A stretch of DNA of 64,000 nt from Taudactylus pleione (GCA_031769625.1 JAUIMM010000694.1:5726501-5790500); one strand, 5' to 3'; shown: positions 10,628 to 22,022, counted from the first letter of the stretch. Notes: generated by a model not told the origin, from the letters alone. Made by a program: numbers and translations.

Positions 10628-11704
10628 CTGCTTCCAGAGTGGCATTGCCCAGACTATGAATATACAACAATAGGCTACAAAGAGAGAGCCTTAATATTGC
10701 AGCAAACATGTAACAAGTCAGGAAAGAGGCGAAAAGGGAACCCTACCCATTAGGTACAGGCAATAGAGTATACAGGAGTAGTTAGTACAACCAAAGGTTG
10801 TGTGCATCAAAGTATCCAACTGATGTTACTTAAAATAAATAAATGTAGTCAACCGTTGTTCTGACGGCAGTTGCTATATTGTAACTGAGCTGTAACGTTA
10901 TAGTGATGTTTGCCAAACATGTTAAAATGGTGAGATGCGTGAGGACTCGCATCATTCTAGTGGGGAAGTATGTGGTACCCCAGAACCTGGGAGTACCTCA
11001 TGTTGTGTACCCTTATACTGTATATCGTATGTGTTGCTGGACATTTGAATGTATTCATTGGTGACAGTGGACAATTGCTTCAGGAGCTGGCATGCGGCTG
11101 GAGAGACTGGACTTCCAATGCAATAGAAAAACAGTGCCCCGTGACCAGAGGGGCTTGTACTGACAGTTGGGCAGCAGTTGGTGTGGGCAGTTTGTAAGGT
11201 AGGTTGATAGGAGAAGGGGCTGCACTGCCTTGATGCTTACCCGAGGGCTGCGGCCATACTCCGGGACGAGCAGCGGAGGTATCTGAGGCAGGGAACATCC
11301 GATGGGACTAAGTCATCCGGGGAGGTTCCTCAGATCAATTAGCCTGAGAGGGGTGTGTCGGATGAACCCTAAGGGAGTGCCTCAGGCGAAGCTGCGAAAA
11401 TATAGAGAGACCGAGCTTGTAAAGGAGCCGGAGGTTGAGAGCTGATACTGGAGGGGTAAGAAAGCTGCTGCAACCTCCCAAATAGACAGTGACATTAGCG
11501 CCTATTAACTGGAGGCCTACAGTTGTCCACCATTACATATGCACAGCAGTCCCTTTAGAGATCAGCGTGGGGTTTATAAACTGCATTCATAATAGTAAAC
11601 TTAACCCCCTGATACCACATATTGGAGGTTAGGTACAACAGATACCAGCAGAGTTAGGGTGACACTTCAGTGCCAGCACTTGTAATACTTCCGCTATGAA
11701 CTAA
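10628..11704 (+). other. Retroelement 3' region, possible LTR start
   Basis: No coding signal. TGGGGAAGTA (10961-10970) looks like a polypurine tract, and TGTGGTACCCC follows directly, as expected for the start of a 3' LTR. The sequence resumes after the MITE at 13501 and carries AATAAA signals near 14159, 14258 and 14327. A matching 5' LTR is absent, so the LTR call is tentative. Confidence 0.35.
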
Positions 11705-13497
11705 GGGCCTGATTCAGAGCCACTCGTAAGTGGCAGCTCGTTCGCTCCGAGCGATGTTTGCCCAACTGCGCATGCGTACGGATCGTTATACGCATGCGCG
11801 AACCAGTCAGTGCGGCCGAAATTCATGTGCTCGCAAATTAGCGAATGCCTGCTAATTTGAGTGACAGGAGTAGGCGTATGTGGGTGGATATATATATAGA
11901 ATACAGGTTATGGACAACCAGATGCGATAGCGAGTAGTCCCTATTACAATAAGGTATTCTAATGTCTCCAATACAGTTTAATATCAGATGTTCAGTTATT
12001 CTCATATTAGGAGGAAGACAACCTCCGCCCCCCACATCCTCCTCCTCTTCCCCGTGTCTTCATGTGTGAGTATGCTCAGTAGCTATGGCAACTTTTGTTT
12101 ACATTATGACGTGGGCTTGCAGCAGGGTTGAAGCCCGCCCAATGCGATTTAAATTCCACCTCCAAGATGGCGCTGACCATCACTCCCTAAGGAAGGCTGT
12201 TAGCTGACACGCGTAGGAGCACCAGAGCATTATCACTATTCTCTCTACCACACTGCCAGCATTGTGACCTAATCCTCCCTTCCTGTCTGCCAAAGTCTCC
12301 TCAACTTTGGCGAGTAGAGCGCGCAGGATTTCGGAGCCACGTGATCCCCTGTGGCCCGCGACCTCTCGCGAGATCACGGTGCTGCACGAGATCCGGCATA
12401 CGGATTCTGTGGGGGCCAAGCCGGTAGCCGTGCAGCGCCAAGCACCGGAATACGGCCCTACCATCGGTGACAGTAGAGGGGAGCAGGAAGTCTCATTGCA
12501 GGACAGAACAGGACCGGGAATCTTCAGATGCTTATCACCAGGTGAGGCCTCACTAAGACTGTGACTGCATACATACTAACTTTTGTTTGACTTAACTATA
12601 CTCCTAAACTGTGAATTTGACTTTTTTTGGATCTCTGTTTGGGTTCAGTGGGGTGTGGGACGCCCTCCCACTGTACCAACACTGTGGTGTTGATCTTCAT
12701 TCCCCACCCCCCCCCCCCCCCCCCGTTTACATATAACCAGTTCCCATCATCATCTTGTTCCTCCCCCCTATTGGGGCTGCTCAACCACATTCACCACCTA
12801 TATGATTAAGACCCTTTTCTTATAAATAAAGATTTGTCAGTTCATGAGAACATTCCAGATCTATTTATTCGCATATATCATCTTTCATACACCATTTACG
12901 GAGCGCAATCCCGCTCATGATACATGTGTGTCTGTACACATAGATCATTTTCAGTTACAAGTTGCTATAGCTAGACCTGGGGGAGTCTAGGATTGGGATT
13001 TGCAGCACCTTTTTTCCTTCAACCACCTACCCCTTGATTATAAGCAAGCGCCGATTCAACCCACTTTTTGTATGTGGGTGGTAACAGGGGAAGGTGCTTG
13101 AAAACGGGGAGTGGAGATCCGATCGCTGGCGTGCTTAAAGGTCAAAACAGGCATTTTATGGGTGTGCATATTTAAAACAGCAGCGTCATTGACCACGTCA
13201 CTGGGTTATTTTTAAGCCAGAACTGCTCGCAAAATTGTGGTAGCAAAAACCAACCACAAGAATAGCGAGCAGTTCATACCCTGTTCTATGTACTCGATTA
13301 ATCTAATAAATAGCGGACATGACGTAGGATGCGAGCGGCCAGGGGGCGTAGTTTCCAAAAAAACTACCGCAAGTTTTGTACGCTCGTTCAGACCTAGAGG
13401 CGTGAACAGACCGCAAACAGCGAACGGTTCATTTGAATAGCCACCCCTATTTTCAGGACGAGCGAGCGCTAATTGCATCCGGCTCTGAATCAGGCCC
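11705..13497. mobile_element. Harbinger-like MITE interrupted by a 1.18-kb insertion
   Basis: TIRs GGGCCTGATTCAGAGCC and GGCTCTGAATCAGGCCC, TSD TAA (11702-11704, 13498-13500). The internal sequence matches 16170-16768 (for example GGTAACAGGGGAAGGTGCTT). Without the insertion at 11888-13069 it is about 610 bp, the usual size of this subfamily here. It sits inside the retroelement's 3' region. Confidence 0.85.
11888..13069. mobile_element. 1.18-kb retroposon-like insertion with 12-bp TSD
   Basis: Flanked by exact 12-bp repeats GTATGTGGGTGG (11876-11887, 13070-13081); the uninterrupted MITE at 16170-16768 has this motif once. The left edge is (AT)n, which would be a 3' tail if the element lies on the minus strand. 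It contains GACACGCGTAGG (12207-12218), AATAAA near 12827 and a C run near 12707-12724. The long TSD suggests target-primed insertion. Resemblance to Penelope-like terminal regions is an inference from the CGCGTAGG motif. Confidence 0.6.
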
Positions 13498-13500
13498 TAA

Positions 13501-14342
13501 GGTTGCTAAGCAGAGAAGGAACTGACTGTAATACCACAACAGAAATCTTATTGCAAGCACAGGGAAACTAGTCAGGAGAAATTGCAACAGGATAGCTGCA
13601 TTTCACTCTAATTAAGCCTAAGTAGCTACAGTACTTTTGTTACTACAGTGATAGTGTTGCACAACACATTGAATCCAGGCAATCTACCAACACCATCGCA
13701 GCAGGATAATTTACGGAGGATTACAGTGTTGCATTAATTAGAGACAAGTATTATAGCTGGAGCTGTTTTAGAACATCTGTACAGGACTTGGCAAAGACAG
13801 AGTAGATTGCCAGTTAAATAATTCCCAAGAACTGTTCTTCATATCCCGGGCAACGAAGGGTGCACCCTATTGACTATATCAGCACTGAACTAGCATTGTA
13901 TGAGACATGTAAAGAACAGTAGTTTGAGGAAAATGTTTTCCTAAAAAGGTGTATAGAAAAGTAACACAAGTTTGTAATCGTATTCTTGATGCAACACTAT
14001 CTGTTTATCATACTCACATGAGGCTGTTTGTATAATTTAGAGATGTTAAGGGAATTGCATAATTAGTCATTTGATAATTGCCACTAGAGAATACTTACCC
14101 ATTTGCAGTTTGCAGGTTCAAAGTCCAGAGTTCGCTGGTGAACTTCAGGTTCCTGAAAAATAAAATAAACAAGAGTGTTAATGTGTGTGTTACCTTCTAC
14201 TGAAATGCATTGTTGATATATGAATATTGCCAAGTGTTTCTTTGTTCTTGCAAAGTAAAATAAACATAAGAAAGAATTCACTATCGCTATCTTTACTGTT
14301 ATACTATGTTGTATGATTACATTGTGAATAAACTCATAGTTT
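13501..14342 (+). other. Retroelement 3' region, continuation
   Basis: Non-coding sequence continuing the region left of the MITE. It is A-rich, with several AATAAA motifs in the last 200 bp. Homology to duplication copy 1 begins immediately after it. Confidence 0.35.
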
Positions 14343-14516
14343 AGGGTATCACACTAATACACTGCGAGATCTCTCACAGTGTATGCCGCGGACATCTGAC
14401 GACTGGCAGGCTGCCAGATAAAATGTCTGCCGGTCTGACAGGCATTTTATTTGGACGTGTATGCGCAGCTTTAGGAATGTGCAGTGTTCTTACAATTTAA
14501 GAGAGACTATGGGGTC

Positions 14517-14706
14517 TATGTACTAAGGAGTGATAAGTGACAGAGTGAAAAGTGATAAGTCTGTGATAAGGTGCCAGCCAATCAGCTTCCAACTGTCATC
14601 TCACAGGCTGTGTTTGAAAAATTACAGTTGGGAGCTGATTGGCTGGCGCTTATCACAGACTTATCACTTTTCACTCTGTCATTTATCACTCCTTAGTACA
14701 TAGACC
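14517..14706. mobile_element. 190-bp palindromic MITE
   Basis: Near-perfect foldback with ends GGGGTCTATGTACTAAGGAG and CTCCTTAGTACATAGACC. The arms include GTGATAAGT and CCAGCCAATCAGCT / AGCTGATTGGCTGG. It is absent from the paralogous position in copy 1 (GAGAGACTCCGTCGCC near 7746), so it inserted after the duplication. Confidence 0.85.
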
Positions 14707-14770
14707 TCTCTGTCACCGACACATTTAAGTAAATATCAGTTAGTGGGGAGTGTGTTGTGCCAGAGACTGA

Positions 14771-15369
14771 GGACCTCATTCAGAATCGGTCGTTTCGGCC
14801 GCACGGTCGTACACAGCCGATGTTCGCTAAACTGCGCATGCGTAAAGTTCGCAATGCGCGTGCGCAAACTAGCTGTTACGATCAGAAATTTCTCTCTCCT
14901 TGAACACAGCCAGGTCATTAGTTTGAGTGACAGATTGAACCGTTTGTGGGTGGTAACAGGGGAAGGTGCTTGAAAACGGGGGAGTGGAGATCCGAACGCA
15001 GGCGTGCCTAATTATGCGAACAGCGTTTAATGGGAGTGCATAATTAACAAAGTAGTGTCATGGCACATGTGACATGGGAGGTTTGAACACTGACTTGATC
15101 GTAGTACTTAAGAGAGGGTATGGTCAACCTTAAGCTCTACGACCAGCTCCGATGGTTCCCGATGGTCGCGATTAATCCTTAAATCCCAGGAGATGATGTT
15201 TTTTGTGATCGAGAAGGGGGCGTGCTTTAGTCTTACGACCGCTTCTTACCCTCGGTCATTCAGCTAATGATCTCATCTTAGGACCGCGACTTGTGATTGC
15301 TTCATTTGCATATCCGGCCCCTTTCCCCTACGACCGTGCGGCCGCAACGACCGACTCTGAATGAGATCC
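14771..15369. mobile_element. Harbinger-like MITE, GTAACAGGGG subfamily
   Basis: TIRs GGACCTCATTCAGA and TCTGAATGAGATCC, TSD TGA (14768-14770, 15370-15372). The interior (GGTGGTAACAGGGGAAGGTG and following) matches 60844-61426 and 16170-16768. It does not match the MITE at the same paralogous position in copy 1. Confidence 0.8.
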
Positions 15370-16007
15370 TGAATCTTATAAACACACATATGGGATGCAC
15401 ATAACGTAATATTATTTACTAAGGCGGAAATATGGACTGTTATTGCAGGTAAAGAAAAGACCAATACGCTGTGTAGATAATAATACAATCTATAGCTGGA
15501 GAAATGCTCGGTGAAGTTTTAAAAGGGCATAAAATAGCCAAATACATTGGTTGTAAATGATGTGTGAATTTAGCGTGCATTAAGGGAAAAATAAATTCTT
15601 CTTATTATAAGTAGGGTTCACTTTGAGTTAAATGTTCAATATAACAAATTTACATAGTTCATTACAGTGTGTATAGAGAATATGTATTAACTCTAAATTG
15701 GCTTTCAAGGCATACACAGTACATTAGCTAACACACGGAATGGAGGAAGCTCCTGGCGTGCATTAGATGTGAGTAGATTCACCAGCACTGGAAGAAGGCC
15801 TTTGTGATAAAGCTGCTGAATTATAATTAGTTCTCTACATGCTTAGGGTAGGGGTGAGCGGGTTCGGATTTCTGAAATCCGAACCCCCCCGATCCCCCCC
15901 GATCCGAGGCCGATCCGAGTCACGCTCGACTTTTCCCGCCTGACTCGGATCTGAAATCGAGGCAAAACGTCATCATCCCGCCTTCCGGGTCTCGCGGGTT
16001 TTGGATC

Positions 16008-16017
16008 CTATATAAGG
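16008..16017 (+). promoter_or_regulatory. Putative TATA box of hAT A
   Basis: CTATATAAGG lies in the GC-rich leader at the same distance from the left terminus as in copies B (39404) and C (46738 on minus). It is followed by GGCGCCATTTTCTCACTCGG. A likely transposase promoter, inferred from conservation and position only. Confidence 0.55.
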
Positions 16018-16169
16018 TAGCCGCATCGGCGCCATTTTCTCACTCGGCTGTGGACAGTGAAGAGGGAGGGTGGGAGTTAGGGCTGGCTGGTCTGTGTAGT
16101 GTAGTGTAGTGCAGTGTAGTGTTGTGCTGTGCTGTGCTGCGCTGAGCTGCTGTTGTCCATAGGGGCTGT

Positions 16170-16768
16170 GGCCCTGATTCAGAGCCGCTCGTAAGTGGCC
16201 GCTCGTTCGCTCCGAGCGATGTTTGCCCAACTACGCATGCGTACGGATCGTAATACGCATGTGCGAACCAGTCAGTGCGGCCGAAAATCGTTTGTTCGCT
16301 AAATAGCGAATGCCTGCTATTTTGAGTGACAGGAGGAGGCGTATGTGGGTGGTAACAGGGGAAGGTGCTTGAAAACGGGGAGTGGAGATCCGAACGCAGG
16401 CGTGCTTAAAGGTCAAAACGGGTGTTTTAAGGGTGTGCATAATTAATACAGCAGCATCATTGACCACGTCACTGGGTTATTTTATAGCCAGAACTGCTCA
16501 CAAGATTGTGGTAGCAAAAGCCAACCACAAGAATAGCGAGCAGTTCATACGCTGGTCGATGTACTCGATTAATCTAATAAATAGCAGACATGACGTAGGA
16601 TGCAAGCGGTCAGGGGGCGTATTTTTTCAAAAAGCGACCGCAAGTTTTGTTCGCTCGTTCAGACATAGAGGCGTGAACAGACAGCAAAGAGCGAACGGTT
16701 CATTTGAATAGCCACCCCTATTTTTTGGACGAACGACCGCAAATAACGTCTGGCTCTGAATCAGGCCC
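16170..16768. mobile_element. Harbinger-like MITE inside hAT A
   Basis: TIRs ending GGCTCTGAATCAGGCCC, TSD TGT (16167-16169, 16769-16771). hAT copy B shows the empty site (GGGGCTGTGTCCACT near 39564), confirming both the 3-bp TSD and the boundaries. 599 bp, no ORF. Confidence 0.95.
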
Positions 16769-16917
16769 TGTGTCCACTCCTTCAAAGTCCATAGGGGCTG
16801 GCTGGACTGTGTTGTGCACTCAGTTGTCCATAGGGGCTGTGCAGTGTCCCAGTCCTAAAGAGGTGCTGTAGTGTTGTCCAGGGGGTGCTCTGTCCATCAG
16901 GGGTGCTCCCCCCAAGT

Positions 16918-19900
16918 GCAAAAAATAATAATATTTTTCTGTGTTTGTGAATTGTGTGCACTGTGGCTGCACGTGCATCAACAAAGGAGCAGCACCAAGC
17001 GTGCGCCTGTGTCCCATTAGTAAAGGGCCGGCTGGCTTGTCCATTATAGGGTGCTGTAACCCGCAAAGTACACTCCAAACAAAAAATAATAATTTTTCTG
17101 TGTTTGTGAATTGTGTGCACTGTGGCTGCACGTGCATCAACAAAGGAGCAGCGCCAAGCGTGCGCCTGTGTCCCATTAGTAAAGGGCCGGCTGGCTTGTC
17201 CATTATAGGGTGCTGTAACCCGTAAAGTACACTCCAAACAAAAAATAATAATTTTTTTGTGTTTGTGAATTGTGTGCACTGTGGCTGCACGTATATCAAC
17301 AAAGGAGCAGCGCCAAGCGTGCGCCTGTGTCCCATAAGTAAAGGGCTGGCTGGCTTGTCCGTTAAACTGTGCTGTAACCCGCAAAGTACACTCCAAACAA
17401 AATAAAAAAATATTTTCTGTGTTTGTGAATTGTGTGCACTGTGGCTGCACGTGCATCAACAAAGGAGCAGCGCCAAGCGTGTGCCTGTGTCCCATACATA
17501 AAGGGCCGGCTGGCTTGTCCGTTAAAGGGTGCTCTAACCCCCAAAGTACACTCCAAACAAAATAAAAAATTCTTCTTTTTTTTCTGTCTTTGTGAAATGT
17601 GTGCGCAGTAGCTGCACGTGCATCAACAAAGTAGTGCCAAGCGTGCGCCTGTGTCATAAGTAAAGGGCCGGCTGGCTTGACCGTTAAAGGGTGCTATAAC
17701 CCCCAAAGAACATTCCAAACAAAATAAAAAAATATTTTCTGTGTTTGTGAATTGTGTGTGCAGTAGCCGCACGTGCATCAACAAAGTAGTGCCAAGAGTG
17801 CGCCTGTGTCATAAGTAAAGGGCCGGCTGGCTTGACCGTTAAAGGGTGCTGTAACCCCCAAAGTACACTCCGAACAAAATAAAAAAATATTTTCTGTGTT
17901 TGTGAATTGTGTGCACTGTGGCTGCACGTGCATCAACAAAGGAGCAGCGCCAAGCGTGCGCCTGTGTCCCATAAATAAAGGGCTGGCTGGCTTGTCCATT
18001 AAAGGGTGCTGTAACCCCCAAAGGGCACTCCAAACAAAATTAAAAAATATTTTCTGTGTTTGTGAATTGTGTGCACTGTGGCTGCACGTGCATCAACAAA
18101 GGAGCAGCGCCAAGTGTGCGCCTGTGTCCCATAAGTAAAGGGCCGGCTGGCTTGACTGCTAAAGGTTGCTGTAACCCCCAAAGTGCACTCCATACAAAAT
18201 AAAAAATTCTTCTTTTTTTTTCTGTTTGTGAAAGGTGTGCGCAGTAGCCTCACGTGCATAAACAAAGTAGTGCCAAGCGTGCGCCTGTGTCATAAGTAAA
18301 GGGCTGGCTGGCTTGACCGTTAAAGGGTGCTGTAACCCCCAAAGTACACTCCAAACAAAATAAAAAAATATTTTCTGTGTTTGTGAATTGTGTGCGCAGT
18401 AGCCGCACATGCATCAACAAAGTAGTGGCAAGCGTGCACCTGTGTCATAAGTAAAGGGCTGGCTGGCTTGACCATTAAAGGGTGCTGTAACCCCCAAAGT
18501 ACACTCCAAACAAAATAAAAAAATATTTTCTGTGTTTGTGAATTGTGTGCACTGTGGCTGCACGTGCATCAACAAAGGAGCAGCGCCAAGCGTGCGCCTG
18601 TGTCCCATAAATAAAGGGCTGGCTGGCTTGTCCATTAAAGGGTGCTGTAACCCCCAAAGGGCACTCCAAACAAAATTAAAAAATATTTTCTGTGTTTGTG
18701 AATTGTGTGCAATGTGGCTGCACGTGCATCAACAAAGGAGCAGCGCCAAGTGTGCGCCTGTGTCCCATAAGTAAAGGGCCGGCTGGCTTGACTGCTAAAG
18801 GTTGCTGAAACCCCCAAAGTGCACTCCAAACAAAATAAAAAATTCTTCTTTTTTTTTCTGTTTGTGAAAGGTGTGCGCAGTAGCCTCACGTGCATAAACA
18901 AAGTAGTGCCAAGCGTGCGCCTGTGTCATAAGTAAAGGGCTGGCTGGCTTGACCGGTAAAGGGTGCTGTAACCCCCAAAGTACACTCCAAACAAAATAAA
19001 AAAATATTTTCTGTGTTTGTGAATTGTGTGCGCAGTAGCCGCACGTGCATCAACAAAGTAGTGGCAAGCGTGCACCTGTGTCATAAGTAAAGGGCTGGCT
19101 GGCTTGACCATTAAAGGGTGCTGTAACCCCCAAAGTACACTCCAAACAAAATAAAAAAATATTTTCTGTGTTTGTGAATTGTGTGCACTGTGGCTGCACG
19201 TGCATCAACAAAGGAGCAGCGCCAAGCGTGCGCCTGTGTCCCATAAATAAAGGGCTGGCTGGCTTGTCCATTAAAGGGTGCTGTAACCCCCAAAAGGCAC
19301 TCCAAACAAAATTAAAAAATATTTTCTGTGTTTGTGAATTGTGTGCACTGTGGCTGCAAGTGCATCAACAAAGGAGCAGCGCCAAGTGTGCGCCTGTGTC
19401 CCATAAGTAAAGGGCCGGCTGGCTTGACTGTTAAAGGGTGCTGTAACCCCCAAAATGCACTCCAAACAAAATAAAAAATTCTTTTTTTTTTTTTCTGTCT
19501 TTGTGAAATGTGTGTGCAGTAGCTGCACGTGCATAAACAAAGTAGTGCCAAGCGAGTGCCTGTGTCATAAGTAAAGGGCTGGCTGGCTTGACCGTTAAAG
19601 GGTGCTGTAACCCCCAAAGTACACTCCAAACAAAATAAAAAAATATTTTCTGTGTTTGTGAATTGTGTGCGCAGTAGCCGCACGTGCATCAACAAAGTAG
19701 TGCCAAGCATGCGCCTGTGTCATATGTAAAGGGCCGGCTGGCTTGACCATTAAAGGGTGCTGTAACCCCCAAAGTACACTCCAAACAAAATAAAAAAATA
19801 TTTTCTGTGTTTGTGAATTGTGTGCACTGTGGCTGCACGTGCATCAACAAAGGAGCAGCGCCAAGCGTGCGCTTGTGTCCCATAAGTAAAGAGCCAGCTG

Positions 19901-19950
19901 GCTCATTTCTTAATGGGTGGTGTAACCCAGAAAGTGCACTAGTCTCCAAC
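16918..19950 (+). repeat. Tandem array in hAT A, about 19 units of 155-160 bp
   Basis: Each unit carries GTGTTTGTGAATTGTGTGC, a GCTGCACGTGCATCAACAAA block, AGTAAAGGGCCGGCTGGCTT and GGTGCTGTAACCCCCAAAG, followed by an A-rich then T-rich link. Two monomer classes alternate (GGAGCAGCGCC versus GTAGTGCC). From about 17740 to 19800 the pattern repeats every 636 bp, that is four monomers, giving a higher-order repeat of at least three copies. Long frames in it are only repeat translation. Confidence 0.93.
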
Positions 19951-20017
19951 AAAAATAAAAAAATATTTTCTGCGTCTGTGTGCGCCTTAGCTGCACGTAT
20001 ATATCAATATAACATAA

Positions 20018-20812
20018 ATGGAGGACCAAACTTTCTCCGATAAAAATAAAATAGGGAAAGATCAAGAACCACTTCCTCCTAGTGCTGTTGCTGCTGCTGG
20101 GAGTTGTTCATCATCCCAGAGAGGAAGTAGGAACACCACTACTTTTACTAAACAATTGACCCTCCAACAGTCCTTAGCGAGGAGGATGAAGTAAGACAGC
20201 AGTCATCCTGAAGCAAAACATATAACTGAGGCCTTGACTGCTATGTTGGTGTTAGACGTGCCTCCGGTATCCGCCTTTAGTGAAATGGGATTTAGACAAA
20301 TGGTGGAGGTAATGTGTCCCCGGTTCCAAATCCCGTCTAGATTCCACTTCACTAGGCAGGCGATACAGAGACTGTACAGAAACGTCAGAAAAAGTGTCCT
20401 CAGTGTCCTGAAAAATGCGGTTGTACCCAATGTCCACTTAACCACGGACATGTGGACAAGTGGAACAGGGCAGACTAAGAACTATATGACTGTGACAGCC
20501 CACTGGGTAGATGTATCACCTTATGCAACAACAACAGCAGCGTCACCAGTAGTAGCATCTCAGAAACGCCAGCTCGTTCCAAGGCAGGCTACGCTGTGTA
20601 TCACCGGTTTCAGTAAGAGGCACACCGCCGACAACCTCTTAGAGAAACTGAGGGAAATCATCGCCCAGTGGCTTACCCCACTTAGACTCTCCTGGGGATT
20701 TGTGATATTTGACAACGCCACCAATATTGTGCGGGCATTACATCTGGGCAAATTCTAGCAAGTCCTATGTTTTGCTCACACAATAAACTTGGTGGTACAG
20801 AATTTTCTGTAA
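20018..20812 (+). pseudogene. hAT transposase, N-terminal start and catalytic core, broken
   Basis: Begins with the same MEDQTFSDKNKIGKDQ start as the ORFs in B and C, then diverges and lacks the BED finger. One frame continues through in-frame stops (TAA 20192, TAG 20756, TAA near 20810). Family motifs visible: HPEAKHITEAL, IPSRFHFTRQAI, LTTDMWTS (first catalytic Asp region), FDNATNIVRAL (second Asp region) and CFAHTINLVVQ (the conserved C-x-x-H stretch). Coding then fades, with a further fragment near 20825-20878, and is replaced by tandem repeats before the catalytic Glu region. A ZBED-like hAT transposase that can no longer be made. Confidence 0.88.
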
Positions 20813-20878
20813 AGCGACAGGGGCGTGTAGGAGACGCTTTGGGTGGCCCGAAAAATTTCTGGTCACTTTTGCCATTCA

Positions 20879-22022
20879 GCGACTGCGTGCACCTGTGTCA
20901 TAAGTAAAGGGCCGGCTGGCTTGTCCGTTAAAGGGTGCTGTAACCCCCAAAGTGCGCTCCACAAACAATAAAAAAATTCTTCTTTTTTTTTCTGTCTTTG
21001 TGAATTGTGTGGGCTGTAGCCGCACCTGCATCCTCAAAGCAGCAGCGACAAGCGTGCGTCTGTCTGTTAAAGGGTGGTGTAACCCTCAAAGTGCGCTCCA
21101 CAAACAATAAAAAAATTCTTCTTTTTTTTCTGTCTTTGTGAAATGTATGCGCAGTAGCCGCACCTGCATCCTCAAAGCAGCAGCGACAAGCGAGCATCTG
21201 TCTGTTAAAGGGTGGTGTAACCCTCAAAGTGCGCTCCACAAACAATAAAAAAATTCTTTTTTTTCTGTCTTTGTGAATTGGGTGCACTGTAGCTGCACGT
21301 GCATCAACATAGGAGCAGCGTCAACCATGCGCCTGTGTCCCATAAGTCTGTTAAAGGGTGGTGTAACCCCCAAAGTGCTCCAAAAAATAAAAAACTATTT
21401 TTTTTCTGTGTTTGTGATTTGTGTGCGATGTAGCCGCACATGCATCAACACAGTAGCAGCTCCAAGCGTGCGCTTGTGTCATAAATCAAGGGCCGGTTTG
21501 GACATCTGGTCCGGACTGAAGGACGTGCCAACAATTTCTGACAAGTCTACTGTCACTGCATATGATACTGTCCTCAAAGCAGCAGCGACAAGCGTGCGTC
21601 TGTCTGTTAAAGGGTGGTGTTACCCCCAAAGTGCGCTCCAACAAAATAAAATAATCTTTTTTTCTGTGTTTGTGTGTGAAATGTATGTGCAGTAGCCGCA
21701 CCTGCATCCTCAAAGCAGCAGCGCCAAGCGTGCGTCTGTCTGTTAAAGGGTGGTGAACCCCCAAAGTGCGCTCCAACCAAAATAAATAATCTTCTTTTTT
21801 TCTGTGTTTGTGTGTGAAATGTATGCGCTGTAGCCGCACCTGCATCCTCAAAGCAGCAGTGACAAGCGTGCGTCTGTCTGTTAAAGGGTGGTGTAAACCT
21901 CAAAGTGTGCTCCACAAACAATAAAAAAATTCTTCTTTTTTTTTCTGTCTTTGTGAATTGTGTGGGCTGTAGCTGCACCTGCATCCTCAAAGCAGCAGCG
22001 ACAAGCATGCGCCTGTCTGTTA
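20879..22022 (+). repeat. Second tandem array in hAT A, about 136-bp units
   Basis: Units contain CCTGCATCCTCAAAGCAGCA, GCGTCTGTCTGTTAAAGGGT and AAAGTGCGCTCCACAAACAA. They are related to, but distinct from, the first array's monomers. The array interrupts the transposase gene. At about 21486-21580 a non-repeat piece lies between units. Confidence 0.85.
21486..21580 (+). pseudogene. Transposase fragment trapped in the array
   Basis: Translates to a short stretch with DVPTISDKSTVTAYDTVL, resembling the hAT transposase region between the second Asp and the dimerisation domain. It is flanked by array monomers on both sides. A leftover of the gene that the array replaced, or a captured piece; too short to be certain. 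Confidence 0.45.

Larger units (their letters stand above)
14343..15848 (+). repeat. Duplication copy 2, left part
   Basis: Aligns in direct orientation with 7592-8833. It carries an extra 190-bp MITE (14517-14706) and a different Harbinger-like MITE at the paralogous TGA site. It is interrupted at 15848 by hAT copy A and resumes at 23064. Confidence 0.85.

Noticed and set aside
7592..14342. LTR retrotransposon with 1.7-kb LTRs (the two duplication copies)
   Set aside because: Gag starts mid-protein at the first repeat's end without a primer-binding site, the repeats do not begin TG and end CA at the homology limits, and no short TSD is seen. Kept as an alternative in the findings.
16782..17657. 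291-codon minus-strand frame with repeated GTQAHAWRCSF-like blocks
   Set aside because: Each block is one 155-160-bp array monomer read through. Similar frames appear on both strands throughout the arrays of all three hAT copies, so it is repeat translation.
20234..20758. Functional hAT transposase gene in copy A
   Set aside because: The open stretch starts after an in-frame stop, lacks the BED finger, ends at a stop before the catalytic Glu region and is followed by tandem repeats.
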